Notes: generated by a model from the letters alone, not told the origin. Counted from the stretch's first letter, positions 37,555 through 47,272 are shown. The stretch: DNA of 64,000 nt from Rubripirellula sp. (GCA_012270065.1 JAAXJB010000003.1:346523-410522), one strand, 5' to 3'. Program-made: numbers and translations.

Positions 37555-38265
37555 ATGTCAGCTCCGTGCATTCTGACCATCGAAGACGATCCTGCAATCA
37601 GACGTGGAATCGTTGATTCACTCAAAGCGACAGGGCATGTTGTATGGCAAGCTGACCGGGCCGATACCGGAATTGAAAAAGCACTCAGCAAGCCTTGTGA
37701 CCTCGTGTTGCTCGACCTGGTTCTGCCTGGTGGTCATGGCCTTGACGTGCTTGCTGAGATACGAAAGCAAAAACCCACGCTTCCGGTCATTGTTCTGACG
37801 GCGAAAGGCGAGGAACAGGATCGCGTCAAGGGACTTCGTCTTGGGGCGGAGGACTCCGTGGGCACGCCATTCTGTGTTGTTGAACTTCTCGCGAGGGTCG
37901 AAGCTGTACTCCTCCGGTCCCCGGCGCGTTCTGCACAACACCCCTCCATCACTTTTCCTCTCGGAAAAATCAACTGGGACAGTCGGGAAATCACATCGAC
38001 AACCGGCTCGACTCATGTGCTATCCGAACGGGAATGTGCACTTCTCGATTACCTCAGCAGAAACGCAGGCAGGACGATCGACCGCAATGAACTCCTGCAA
38101 GGTGTATGGCAAATCGAAGCAAAGGGTGTAACCACTCGCACCGTTGACATGCACATCGCCAGACTGCGAGAAAAACTGGCACCTGCATGCGGCGCCGCCG
38201 AGGCCATCAAAACCGTCCGCGGCAAGGGCTACATGCTTGACTCTGACCTTGTCGAATCCACATGA
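37555..38265 (+). CDS. OmpR/PhoB-type response regulator lacking the conserved receiver Lys
   Basis: A 236-residue two-component regulator. Its receiver domain has the acidic pair IEDD (D11, D12), phospho-acceptor Asp54 in LVLLDLVLPGG, and switch Thr82 in IVLTAKG. Where nearly all receivers have Lys-Pro-Phe, it reads GAEDSVGTPF, so Thr104 replaces the invariant Lys (codon ACG at 37864-37866, one base from AAG). The C-terminal winged helix is intact (VLSERECALLDYLSRNAGRT; GVTTRTVDMHIARLREKL; VRGKGYML). Its stop overlaps the kinase start by 4 bases. DNA binding is expected. The Lys substitution may alter phosphorylation-driven switching. Confidence 0.9.
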   Translation: MSAPCILTIEDDPAIRRGIVDSLKATGHVVWQADRADTGIEKALSKPCDLVLLDLVLPGGHGLDVLAEIRKQKPTLPVIVLTAKGEEQDRVKGLRLGAEDSVGTPFCVVELLARVEAVLLRSPARSAQHPSITFPLGKINWDSREITSTTGSTHVLSERECALLDYLSRNAGRTIDRNELLQGVWQIEAKGVTTRTVDMHIARLREKLAPACGAAEAIKTVRGKGYMLDSDLVEST

Positions 38266-40040
38266 CGATCAAACAAACTGCCGTTCAAAAGCTGACACGT
38301 CCGAATTCAATCTGGACCTCATTCACACTGATACTGGCTTGCATCATGCTGGGACTGATCAGTCTTTCCGGTCATGCCCTGCGTTTGAGTCATGCATCAG
38401 CAGAAAGCCAACAACGCGAAAAGATGCAGCAGGAAATCGCTCTCGCCTTGTGGCGTCTCGATTCCGGGCTACCCAACTACATCGCAACGCTGATCGATCC
38501 ACCAAAAAGTCAACCCAATGAAAATTCGTACCGGCTTTTAATCAAGAAAAGATTCAGTATCCGGGAATTGAAAGACGCAACAAAAGCAGAAAACAAGCCT
38601 GTCTTCGTTCTGCCACGGAACAAAGAGAGTGAAGAAAAACTGGAAACCACCCTGGTGGCTCTCGACCACGTTTCAGCCAGTGCCGTGATCAATGTAGTGG
38701 ATCAAGTGCTGGCTGACGGCAGCCAGGATATCGAACAGGAAGTCGCCCAGAGCACCTACACGAATGAAGTCAATGTATATGCCACCAACCTGCAACAAAG
38801 TGTTGATCCAGACCTTGATTTTGAATCGCAATTACCCACGAGTGACCTGGAATTGTTGAACCGGAACATGCTGGTTCAACAACAGGTCGCTTTCAATTTC
38901 CAGGAACAGATGGCGCCCGAACAAACGGGTATCGAACGTGCTGAAGCGGATAGCGGGCAATCCCCGGAAAGCCGATGGAGCAGATCTGGCAAACGTCTCA
39001 TGACTGTCTGGGTTGACGATCAGCTGTTCATCGTGCGTCCCAAACAAGGCAATACCGATGTACTTGACGGCGTATGGGTTGATTGGCAGGAACTGAAATC
39101 TTCCATGGCCGAGAACATTGCCGATCTGCTTCCAGACGCCGATTTTCTTCCGGTTACCGGAGACGACAATCTTGATCCCTCTGTTACGCTTGCCTCGCTG
39201 CCAGCCCGACTTGTGAGACCGACAGTGCGCCCGCTTACAAGCGTGTGGTCACCGACTCACAACGCTTTACTGATTGCGTGGATAACACTGATTGCCGCTG
39301 CTGCAATCGCAGCAATCTTCCTCAAAAAGATGATCGCATTGAGTGAGCGGCGTGCAACTTTCGTTTCGGCAGTAACCCATGAACTGCGAACTCCCCTCAC
39401 GACGTTCCGGCTCTATACAGACCTGCTTGCACGTGACATGGTCACTGATCCCAAGGATCGCAAAGAATACCTGCAAACCCTCAGGCAGGAATCGGACCGT
39501 CTTACACACTTGATTGACAATGTACTTCGCTATTCCAAACTTGAGCGAAGCTCCGCTGTTCCTGCAACTGAAATCATCACACTGGCTGATTGGATCGACC
39601 GCATAGCACCGCGATTGAGCGACCGGCTTCGACAGTGTGATTTGACACTGGACATCAGTTCTCGATCCTCTGGGCAGTGGAAAACTGACCCGCCCGCGAT
39701 GGAACAGGTTCTATTCAATCTCATTGACAACGCTGCCAAATATGCAAAACCAACCAGTGATCCAAGAGTCCACCTGACTGCAGCAATCACTGATGGCAAC
39801 GTTGTAATTACGGTATCGGATCACGGTCCGGGCGTTCCGGAAACCATGCGTGCCAAGATTTTTCAACCGTTCAGTAAATCTGCAGAGCAAGCTGCGGAAA
39901 CGGCAGCCGGAGTAGGTCTTGGGCTGGCGTTGGCAAGGCAAACGGCACATGCCCATGGAGGCACCATCAGCTATGAATCGACCTCCAACGGAGGTGCCAC
40001 CTTCATTCTTCGTACACCCACCGGACTATCAACCACATGA
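38262..40040 (+). CDS. Membrane sensor histidine kinase
   Basis: A 592-residue kinase and the cognate partner of the overlapping response regulator. TM1 is at about 20-45 and TM2 at about 328-350, enclosing a periplasmic sensor of roughly 280 residues that I do not recognise and that is rich in Gln, Glu and Asp. There is no obvious HAMP domain. The DHp helix follows TM2 directly, with H373 in SAVTHELRTPLTTFRLYTD. The ATPase domain has the N box (VLFNLIDNAAKYA), the G1 box (DHGPGVPE), the F-box-like IFQPF and the G2 box (GVGLGLALARQ). All phosphotransfer residues are present, unlike its partner's receiver. Confidence 0.92.
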   Translation: MTIKQTAVQKLTRPNSIWTSFTLILACIMLGLISLSGHALRLSHASAESQQREKMQQEIALALWRLDSGLPNYIATLIDPPKSQPNENSYRLLIKKRFSIRELKDATKAENKPVFVLPRNKESEEKLETTLVALDHVSASAVINVVDQVLADGSQDIEQEVAQSTYTNEVNVYATNLQQSVDPDLDFESQLPTSDLELLNRNMLVQQQVAFNFQEQMAPEQTGIERAEADSGQSPESRWSRSGKRLMTVWVDDQLFIVRPKQGNTDVLDGVWVDWQELKSSMAENIADLLPDADFLPVTGDDNLDPSVTLASLPARLVRPTVRPLTSVWSPTHNALLIAWITLIAAAAIAAIFLKKMIALSERRATFVSAVTHELRTPLTTFRLYTDLLARDMVTDPKDRKEYLQTLRQESDRLTHLIDNVLRYSKLERSSAVPATEIITLADWIDRIAPRLSDRLRQCDLTLDISSRSSGQWKTDPPAMEQVLFNLIDNAAKYAKPTSDPRVHLTAAITDGNVVITVSDHGPGVPETMRAKIFQPFSKSAEQAAETAAGVGLGLALARQTAHAHGGTISYESTSNGGATFILRTPTGLSTT

Positions 40041-40114
40041 GTTCGCTCATCCACTTGGCCATGCTGAAACACAAATGTAGAAGACAGTAACGGCTTGCCC
40101 CCGAACATGCTGCA

Positions 40115-40987
40115 TTAGCCCAGCACTTGGGCACGCAAGTTGGTCAGCAATTCAATTGCTTGACCGATTTCAGCCAGTTGTCGTTCAGGGTCCTGTGGAA
40201 TTTCGCGTTCGATCGTCAGTGGTCCGTCGTATCCGATTTCCTTGAGAGTCTGAAGGTACTTCTCCATCCCGACGTCACCCTTGCCCAAGGCTACCTCTGC
40301 TCCCCAGGTCTCTCCCGGCTGGTCACTCCAAGTCCCGTCCTTGCAATGGATACTTCGAACATGGGCACCAACAGAACGTAAAGCCTCAATCGGTTCCCCC
40401 GTCCCGTAAAGAATCATGTTGGCTGGATCAAAATTGATTTTCAAATTCTCACGGTCAACTTGTTTGATGAATTCCAGTAGCCCTTCGGCAGTTTCCTGGC
40501 CAGTTTCCAGGTGCAGAAACTGCTGATGCCCGGCACAGTGATCACAGAGCTGCCGGGTCACATCAACAATATCTGCGTATCCATCAGCCTCCGGATCATG
40601 CGGAATAAAACCAAGATGCAAAGCAACCGTGTCACAACCCAGCCAATGGGCAAAGTCTGAAATTTCCAGCATCTCCTGCAAACGCGATTGCCTCGTATCA
40701 GCAGGTACCAAACCCACAGTCTGCACGACGGTAGGGATATCGGCGTAGCTCTCACCTTCAAATCCGCCAAAAACGGCTGTGCATCGAACCCCCATCTGAT
40801 TCAGCTGCTCACGAAAGGCTTCAGCCGATTCCTGATTCCTTTTTTCAGGACTCGGTGCATGTAGCTGAATGGTGGGAACCTTCAATTGAGCAATCACATC
40901 CCAAGCAACTCCCAAGCCCGCATCAACGGAAGCGAAAACACCAATCGGCCAAGAATCCATATTCATACTCTGCTCTACAAGTTTCAT
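40115..40987 (-). CDS. Sugar phosphate isomerase/epimerase-like TIM barrel
   Basis: A 290-residue protein of the AP-endonuclease-2/xylose-isomerase-like superfamily. Candidate divalent-metal ligands are in HLETGQET (Glu), INFDPANMI (Asp), VRSIHCKDG (His) and LTIEREIP (Glu). This is the usual metal centre for ketose/aldose isomerases and epimerases. No signal peptide is evident, so it is probably cytosolic. In-frame ATGs at 40966 and 40960 are alternative starts. It converges on the histidine kinase gene. The substrate is unknown; planctomycetes carry many paralogues. Confidence 0.85.
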   Translation of the reverse strand: MKLVEQSMNMDSWPIGVFASVDAGLGVAWDVIAQLKVPTIQLHAPSPEKRNQESAEAFREQLNQMGVRCTAVFGGFEGESYADIPTVVQTVGLVPADTRQSRLQEMLEISDFAHWLGCDTVALHLGFIPHDPEADGYADIVDVTRQLCDHCAGHQQFLHLETGQETAEGLLEFIKQVDRENLKINFDPANMILYGTGEPIEALRSVGAHVRSIHCKDGTWSDQPGETWGAEVALGKGDVGMEKYLQTLKEIGYDGPLTIEREIPQDPERQLAEIGQAIELLTNLRAQVLG

Positions 40988-41176
40988 CGAAAGTCAACGA
41001 ATGCTCAGGGTAATGGATTGGAAACCCCGCAATCAATCACGGGCAGCCACCAAAACGGGTTGCGGGAGAGATTTACCCGTAAAACGGCCAAAATCAGACA
41101 ATTCAACTGTCGCCGAACCAGATTGTCTGTTCGCCCAGCCAACCGGTCTCAGACCGACAGTGACAGCCGCTCCACC

Positions 41177-42370
41177 TCAGTTCGTTTCCCAACGCACCGC
41201 CAGAAATCTGGCAGCGAGTAAAAACGCAACTCCACTGACCAATAGCACTGCCAGCTGCGGTGCAAGCGCCTCGACAGGCAGTTCCCGCCAAAAAACCTTG
41301 GTGTAACCATCTAACGCCCAGGCATTGAACGTCCAGAGTCCGTATTGCCTCAACTCATCACTCATCAGATACCGTGGCACCATGGATCCCCCCAATGCGC
41401 TCATGGTCAGAATCAGAATGACAGAGAGTCCATTCAACTGACCTCGAGACTTGCAAAGAGTTGCAAGAAACAGCCCGAATGCGGAGGCAGCCAGTGCAGT
41501 CACCACTGTCATCATCAGAAAACCATCCAGATGCCCGGTCATGTCTACGTTGAAAATGACCTGCGCCCACAGGAACATTACGCCAATCTGAAGCACACCG
41601 ATCACACTCATGTAAAACCACTTACCAAGCAACAGCTGATCCATCGACATTTGTGTTGACAATAATCGGTCAAGCGTCTGATTTTCCCTTTCTTCGAGCA
41701 ATACACCACCGCCGCCGGTAGCGCCAAACAGCAAAAACATGACAGCAATACCGGACGCATACATACTGACAACCGGGTTGGCTTTTCCCTCACCCATCAC
41801 ATCAATGATTTCGACTTGCGGCTGAAGTGACTCTTCAATGCCGAAGGATTCGCCTGCCGCTTCACCACTGACCATGGCAACGCCAGATCCGTCTTCACTG
41901 TTCTGGTCATCTTCGGTGAGCTGCGAGACTTGATTCTCAGCTTCCGACAGCATGATTGCCCGATTGACCACCGCCGAAACAACTTGCGAGGCAACCTGAT
42001 CCGAAGCATCAGCCATCAGTTCAGCCGCCAACATGGAACTGTCCGTGCGCAGGATAATGGCCATCGTGGCATTCCCCGATCTCACCAAGTCCATTGCCTC
42101 ATTCCGGGTCAACTCGGCCTGAGTACCTTCTCGGATGAAACGCAAACTGTTCTGTTCTCTGAGCGCTGTCATCGCCTGGCGACTCACTGCAGACTGAGCT
42201 TCGTCAACGGCGACGACTTTGATTCTTGGGGTTGTCCCCCGTCCTAAACCACCACCAAAAATCAAAGCAAAAATACTGAAAAAAGCGATTGGCACGACGA
42301 AGGTCAACAACAACTCCACTCGATTGTGAAGCAGTCGACGAAAACTGATTTGAATCACAGTCAGGATCAT
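41177..42370 (-). CDS. ABC-2 type transporter permease
   Basis: A 397-residue inner-membrane permease. One membrane helix near the N-terminus (VELLLTFVVPIAFFSIFALI) is followed by an extracytoplasmic domain of about 180 residues. Five or so helices then occupy residues 200-390 (VVSMYASGIAVMFLLFGATG; LLLGKWFYMSVIGVLQIGVM). EERENQTLDRLLSTQMS is the conserved coupling segment of ABC-2/YhgE-like permeases. It lies 27 bases downstream of its ATPase gene. The direction is likely export; the substrate is unknown (drug, lipid or polysaccharide). Confidence 0.88.
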   Translation of the reverse strand: MILTVIQISFRRLLHNRVELLLTFVVPIAFFSIFALIFGGGLGRGTTPRIKVVAVDEAQSAVSRQAMTALREQNSLRFIREGTQAELTRNEAMDLVRSGNATMAIILRTDSSMLAAELMADASDQVASQVVSAVVNRAIMLSEAENQVSQLTEDDQNSEDGSGVAMVSGEAAGESFGIEESLQPQVEIIDVMGEGKANPVVSMYASGIAVMFLLFGATGGGGVLLEERENQTLDRLLSTQMSMDQLLLGKWFYMSVIGVLQIGVMFLWAQVIFNVDMTGHLDGFLMMTVVTALAASAFGLFLATLCKSRGQLNGLSVILILTMSALGGSMVPRYLMSDELRQYGLWTFNAWALDGYTKVFWRELPVEALAPQLAVLLVSGVAFLLAARFLAVRWETN

Positions 42371-42397
42371 TGGAGTTTCTCTCCGAATAACAAGGTT

Positions 42398-43348
42398 CTA
42401 GTCTCGCAATTCATAACCAGTCAGATGCAGGAACACATGGTGCAAAGATGGAGACTCCACCTGCACATCAGAAATTCCGTATCCTCTTCGGCGGACAAGT
42501 TCAATCAGTGAAGGCAGGTGTTTTGAAACATCGTCGATGCGAGTCGAGATCTCATGTTCACCAGGATTTCCATAGGATGCCGTACCAGCAGCAACCCCCG
42601 CACGGATCGGTGACGAAAGTGGACGATCAATCCTCAATCGAACAAGACGCTGTGTACCAACAGACTGTTTAACCAACTCATCAATGGGACCATCGGCGAC
42701 TACTTTGCCCTGATCAATGATCACGATGCGATCACTGCGTTCTTCCGCCTCATCCAAGTGATGAGTTGTCAACAAAATCGATGTTCCAGCAGCACTGAGT
42801 TCATCCAACATCGCAAAGATGCGTTGCCGACTCTGTGGATCGACGCCCACGGTCGGTTCATCCAGCAGCAGGATTCGTGGTTCATGCATGACGCCACAAG
42901 CAAGGTTCACACGACGCTGCATCCCACCAGAAAACGTCCCTACCAGATCATTGGCTCGATCTTCCAACCCGGTCCATTGCAACGCCCAACCCAGTCGTTC
43001 ACGAAGTTCCCGACGTCTCAAACCATGAAACTTGCCAAAAGCCTCCAAGTTCTGGCGAGTCGTCAGATCACCGTACAACGCTATCTCCTGCGGAACAAAA
43101 CCGATTTGTTGCCTGGCTTCGATACTCTTCAGAGGTTGCCCCGCGAGAAATATTTCACCGTGGTCAGCTTTCGCCAATCCGGCAAGACACCGAATCAAAG
43201 TTGTCTTGCCCGCTCCATTGGGGCCGAGAAAGGCCAAACGCTCGCCTCGCATAAGGCTGAATGTTACGCCTTTCAATGCTTGCAAATCACCAAATGCTTT
43301 TTTCAGATCATGAATTGCCAGTGCTGGAGTCGAACAAGCGTGATTCAC
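42398..43348 (-). CDS. ABC transporter ATP-binding protein (exporter type)
   Basis: A 316-residue ATPase. It has Walker A GPNGAGKTTLIR, Q-loop FVPQEIALYG, signature FSGGMQRRVNLA, Walker B RILLLDEPTVGVDPQS and H-loop TTHHLDEAEERSD. The C-terminal 80 residues after the nucleotide-binding domain are the extension typical of CcmA/DrrA-type ATPases. It drives the ABC-2 permease encoded just downstream. The 284 bases upstream, shared with the divergent kinase gene, should hold its promoter. Confidence 0.92.
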   Translation of the reverse strand: MNHACSTPALAIHDLKKAFGDLQALKGVTFSLMRGERLAFLGPNGAGKTTLIRCLAGLAKADHGEIFLAGQPLKSIEARQQIGFVPQEIALYGDLTTRQNLEAFGKFHGLRRRELRERLGWALQWTGLEDRANDLVGTFSGGMQRRVNLACGVMHEPRILLLDEPTVGVDPQSRQRIFAMLDELSAAGTSILLTTHHLDEAEERSDRIVIIDQGKVVADGPIDELVKQSVGTQRLVRLRIDRPLSSPIRAGVAAGTASYGNPGEHEISTRIDDVSKHLPSLIELVRRRGYGISDVQVESPSLHHVFLHLTGYELRD

Positions 43349-43632
43349 GTATCAAATCTCCATGACCGGACGGTGGTCTGCACAGCGCATGTACAGGAAC
43401 GCAGGCTGTAGGTTCGTCTTTTTTGACCTTTGACCGCTACCCCGAAAATCACTCACTGGAGACAGCGACGGACTTCCGAAATCGCGTCCGTAATCGTGAT
43501 CCACACTGAAAACAGAAGAAATCTGTCATTCGAAGGCAAATGAAATCCCAGTTCGAAGCCAAAAACGTCGATTTATCTGCAAGACGGTGAGTGCAGCACT
43601 CACCCAAAAACGACTGCTGAGGGCTCCCCACC

Positions 43633-44484
43633 GTGACCGATGTTCCTTCCGATCCAAGCCAAGAGAAATGCAAGCAACCGGCTATCCTGGGAATCTGGCG
43701 ACTTGGAGACATCCTGCATGAAAGCTCAACAACGCAATTGCTACTCGCTCAACCAGCCGATGCAGTGGGCAGCCCCCGCTGGGATTATGTGATCAAGCGG
43801 GCCGTGGAAGGCCCTGACCATCTTGAGGGCAGCCGACAGATCATGCAATCAATTGCTGCCGGAGCAGTTGCAAGCCACCCGAATTTGATTGCTCTTCTGG
43901 ATGCATCGACAACATCCAATCAGCCCTATCTGGTCATGCCCAGATTGGAGGGAGAATCAATGCAACATCACCTCGAATCGGAGATTCGCAAGCCGCTGCC
44001 GGTGGCGCTCTGGCTGATCCGACAGATTGCCCAAGCTTTGGACAGCCTTCACAGTACGGGCTGGGTTCACGGAGATGTGAAGCCAGACAATTGTGTCGTT
44101 GGCCCACGCGGACATGTCACCCTGGTAGATCTCGGGTTTGCTTCACGAATTCACACGGTGTGCGGCCACCACTACCGGGGCACGCCAAAGTATGCTTCGC
44201 CGGAGTCTCTGGCAGGCAACCTGGCCGCCATCCCTGCCATGGACATATTTTCGCTTGGTCGAGTACTGTGGCACTGTCTGACACGCACCGAACCCGTCAG
44301 TCAGTTTCTGCTTGAACCGGTAGCCGACCTGGTTCAGCAAATGGTTGCCAAGGATCCAGATGAACGTCCAGCGGCAGCGGATGTGGTGCAGCAACTTCTT
44401 CAGCTTGAGATTGAAACCCTCGGTCGACACATCGGCCCTGCAACATCAAACAATGACACAGTCACTCGGCACAGAGCAGCCTAG
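43633..44484 (+). CDS. Small Ser/Thr protein kinase, kinase domain only
   Basis: A 283-residue Hanks-type kinase without a membrane segment or extra domain. The catalytic loop is WVHGDVKPDNCVV, the magnesium loop is LVDLG instead of D-F-G, and the activation segment is RGTPKYASPESL. The ATP-anchoring Lys is in YVIKRAVEG. The glycine-rich loop is poorly conserved (LGDILHESSTTQLLLA) with only one Gly. The start is GTG 43633 and no better upstream start is seen. Activity is likely, but nucleotide affinity may be unusual. No target is adjacent. It runs convergently to the ABC importer genes. Confidence 0.85.
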   Translation: MTDVPSDPSQEKCKQPAILGIWRLGDILHESSTTQLLLAQPADAVGSPRWDYVIKRAVEGPDHLEGSRQIMQSIAAGAVASHPNLIALLDASTTSNQPYLVMPRLEGESMQHHLESEIRKPLPVALWLIRQIAQALDSLHSTGWVHGDVKPDNCVVGPRGHVTLVDLGFASRIHTVCGHHYRGTPKYASPESLAGNLAAIPAMDIFSLGRVLWHCLTRTEPVSQFLLEPVADLVQQMVAKDPDERPAAADVVQQLLQLEIETLGRHIGPATSNNDTVTRHRAA

Positions 44485-44544
44485 TGTGGGTACCCGCAGC
44501 AAGCTATCCAAAGCCAGACGGGCTGCGTGTTGAGCAGGTTTCAA

Positions 44545-45555
44545 CTAGTTCAAGAACTGATCGGTAAAACAGTCCTCTGGTTTCACCTGATTTGCCTGCG
44601 TCGAATCGAGCGCATCCATCTGGTTCACCAACATCGTCCATCGTTCCAGCGACATGGTTCCCAAAACCTCGGGTCCAACTCCTGACGGTATGGCAAGGCT
44701 GCGCATTTGCTCACTGCCATACTTCAGGACATTTGCCGTCATGCCATGATCGTTGGCCTCAAGGATATCTGCATTAGCCTTTGTGGGATCCTTCAAATAG
44801 GATTCCCAGCCGATTTTGGTTGCCTGTACAAAATCCCGGACCACCTCAGGCTGCTTGCGAATCATGTCACCGGTCGTGATCAACACGCTGGAATACGGGT
44901 TCCACCCTAATTCGCTGACCATCAGGACATTGACATCGACCCCTTCCTGCTCTGCCAGCAATGGCTCGGCACAGGAGTATCCCTGAATCGCTATTTTTGG
45001 ATCAGCGACAAGTGGTGCTACCGAGCCGAAATACGGAACCTCCTTGACTTTGTCCAGCAACCCCTTGGACCGCATGAACTCCAGATAGGGTCTTCCAGCC
45101 TGACACTGCAGTGTCAAACCAGCAAGATCACTCAGCGACTCAACGCCACTCTGTTTCTGCACAAGAATGCATCTGGGATTGTCTTGCATGGCAGCCAACA
45201 CAGCAACGACATCCACGCCCTGCCGGCGGTAAACCACGACATCATCTGCATTAGCGAATCCAAACTGGACTCTTCCCAGAGCCAATTCCTGCGCAACAGG
45301 GGCCGACCGCCCACCGGGCCGGATTTCAACATTCAATCCCACCCCGCTATAAGTTCCATCAGCTTCTGCCTGAAATACCCCACCATGCTCAGACTCGGGA
45401 TACCAATTCAGCTGAATGGCAACAGATTTCTGTGCCGCCGAACTACCGGCGGCGTCTTGCCCGGAGTCATCAGAAGGCGAGGACGACGACTCACAACCAA
45501 CCAAGACCAGAAGCAAAAGGGCGGCAGAGACAGACAATGAAATATCACGGAACAT
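44545..45555 (-). CDS. NMT1/THI5-like ABC importer substrate-binding lipoprotein
   Basis: A 336-residue periplasmic solute-binding protein. A hydrophobic signal ends in lipobox VLVGC followed by Ser/Asp-rich linker, so it is a lipoprotein. The body starts VAIQLNWYPESEHGGVFQAE, typical of the NMT1/THI5 (SsuA/TauA/ThiY-like) family, and has RVQFGFANADDVV and GYSCAEPLLAEQEGV. Ligands of this family include pyrimidine thiamin precursors, alkanesulfonates, nitrate and riboflavin. Nothing here decides. It is the last gene of the ATPase, permease, binding-protein cluster, 148 bases after the permease. Confidence 0.85.
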   Translation of the reverse strand: MFRDISLSVSAALLLLVLVGCESSSSPSDDSGQDAAGSSAAQKSVAIQLNWYPESEHGGVFQAEADGTYSGVGLNVEIRPGGRSAPVAQELALGRVQFGFANADDVVVYRRQGVDVVAVLAAMQDNPRCILVQKQSGVESLSDLAGLTLQCQAGRPYLEFMRSKGLLDKVKEVPYFGSVAPLVADPKIAIQGYSCAEPLLAEQEGVDVNVLMVSELGWNPYSSVLITTGDMIRKQPEVVRDFVQATKIGWESYLKDPTKANADILEANDHGMTANVLKYGSEQMRSLAIPSGVGPEVLGTMSLERWTMLVNQMDALDSTQANQVKPEDCFTDQFLN

Positions 45556-45703
45556 GGAACGAAAGCCTCGAGGTGATGGAAAGTTTCCATAGTATCGCCC
45601 GCACCGATTGTTTCATGGAACCCCTGTTCATCGGGAAGTTGAAAAATGCGTCACGCCTTCGTGTGCAAGACTCAGCAGAGACAAACTGTTCACGGCAAAA
45701 AAC

Positions 45704-46510
45704 TCATCCACTGACATTCGCAAACTGTGTCCACCTTTTCAACAAAAAAGCTGAAATCAGGTGAACTGACCCAAACATCAATACGCCAAGCAAGGCAGAA
45801 GCAAAAACAGCCGACACAAGCGCGTCGGTCTTTACCAAAGCTGTCCACCCCGTCATCAATGTTCCCAGCCCGTCATAATTTGTGCCATTTCCAACGAAGA
45901 ATTCCGCCACGATTGCACCGATGACAGATAAGCCACTGCTCGTCTTGATACCGAGCATCAAATGACTGACTGAAGATGGGACCTGCAAATGCAGCAGGCG
46001 TTTCCAACGTCCTGCACCATAAAGCCGAAAAAGATCGCTCGTGTCTTTTTGCGTGCTTAAAAGTCCACCAGTAACGCTATTGACAATCGGAAACAGACAG
46101 ACGATTGCGGTAACGATCACTACGGTACGGAATGTGTACCCGCTCCAAATGATCAACAAGGGTGCGATAGCAACGATTGGAACAGTCTGCAGAAGGATCA
46201 CATAAGGAAAAAGTGCCAAGCGTAAACCGCGAGACTGACTAAAAACGACCGCCAAAAAATAGCCCACCCCAATGGCGACAAGCAAGCCAGCGATCGCAGC
46301 ATAACCTGTCGCGAGAGTAGCTCGAAAAAGTGCCAGCCTCTCCAGAACTGCGGCATCCCAGCATTGCTTCGGCGTTGGCAGAAGAGCCTTGGGCAGGTCG
46401 AACTTCCAGACCACGAATTCCCACACACCTAGCACGAGACCGGCAACAATGGCTACCAACGCAACGCTTACAAGTATTTCACGAAAACGATTTGCTGCCT
46501 TTGAGGTCAT
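45704..46510 (-). CDS. ABC importer permease (SsuC/TauC-like)
   Basis: A 268-residue permease with about six membrane helices (LVSVALVAIVAGLVLGVWEF at the start). The EAA-type coupling loop is near DLFRLYGAGRWKRLLHLQVPS, with the expected Gly. It fits the nitrate/sulfonate/bicarbonate permease family that pairs with NMT1/THI5-like binding proteins. It lies 3 bases after the ATPase gene. Confidence 0.9.
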   Translation of the reverse strand: MTSKAANRFREILVSVALVAIVAGLVLGVWEFVVWKFDLPKALLPTPKQCWDAAVLERLALFRATLATGYAAIAGLLVAIGVGYFLAVVFSQSRGLRLALFPYVILLQTVPIVAIAPLLIIWSGYTFRTVVIVTAIVCLFPIVNSVTGGLLSTQKDTSDLFRLYGAGRWKRLLHLQVPSSVSHLMLGIKTSSGLSVIGAIVAEFFVGNGTNYDGLGTLMTGWTALVKTDALVSAVFASALLGVLMFGSVHLISAFLLKRWTQFANVSG

Positions 46511-46513
46511 CTG

Positions 46514-47272
46514 TCAATCTCCACGCAACGCATCGCTGACGTTTCCATAGAATTCACCAAAGCTGACGGTTGTCCGGAGTTGCTCGTTACGTGGCTGAGG
46601 AAGTGGATTGTCCAGAACAGTGACCAAACGGCCTTCGCGCATCACGGCAATACGCTGGGACAAGAGCACTGACTCGGCAATATTGTGAGTTACCATCACT
46701 ACAGTAAAACGCCGTTTTTCCCAAAGTTCCAGGAGCAACTGGCCGAGCTGATTACGCAACATGTCATCCAGAGCAGCAAAAGGCTCGTCCAGCAAAAGCA
46801 CGTGTGGATCGGTGACGAGTGCTCTGGCGATGGACACCCGCATTTTCATGCCCCCTGACAAATCAGATGGAAACCGCTCTGCTGCATGTTCCAACCCCAC
46901 AGCACTCAGCATCTTCAAAGCATCTTGCCTTCGCGATTGCTTTGATCCTCTGCCGATCAACTCGAGAGGCAACACTACATTCTCGAGCGTATTCCTCCAC
47001 GGCAACAAAGACGGTTGCTGAAACACGAAGGCAATTCCGCCTTCGCTTCCAACCACCGGTGGCTCAAGTGCAACCTCACCCTCGGTCGGTGCCTCTAATC
47101 CAGCCATGAGGCGCAACAGCGTCGTTTTCCCGCAACCACTCGGACCGATCAAAGAAACAATCTCGCCAGCCTTAACTGAGAGATCCAACTGATCAACAGC
47201 CCGAATGTCGCCGGGAAAATCGATAGCGACCGATTTGCAATGAATCGCAGAAACGCGTTCAGATTGGCTCAA
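46514..47272 (-). CDS. ABC importer ATP-binding protein (SsuB/TauB-like)
   Basis: A 252-residue ATPase with Walker A GPSGCGKTTLLR, Q-loop FVFQQPSLLPWRN, signature LSGGMKMRVSIARAL, Walker B HVLLLDEPFAALDD and H-loop VTHNIAESVLLS. The Q-loop and length match nitrate/sulfonate-type importers. It is the first gene of the importer cluster, starting 60 bases past the end of the type II secretion operon, and could be read through from it. I looked for a thiamin-pyrophosphate riboswitch upstream and saw none. Confidence 0.92.
   Translation of the reverse strand: MSQSERVSAIHCKSVAIDFPGDIRAVDQLDLSVKAGEIVSLIGPSGCGKTTLLRLMAGLEAPTEGEVALEPPVVGSEGGIAFVFQQPSLLPWRNTLENVVLPLELIGRGSKQSRRQDALKMLSAVGLEHAAERFPSDLSGGMKMRVSIARALVTDPHVLLLDEPFAALDDMLRNQLGQLLLELWEKRRFTVVMVTHNIAESVLLSQRIAVMREGRLVTVLDNPLPQPRNEQLRTTVSFGEFYGNVSDALRGD

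Noticed and set aside
42758-43411. 217-codon plus-strand open frame
   Set aside because: It is antisense to an ABC ATPase with all motifs intact and has no recognisable feature of its own.
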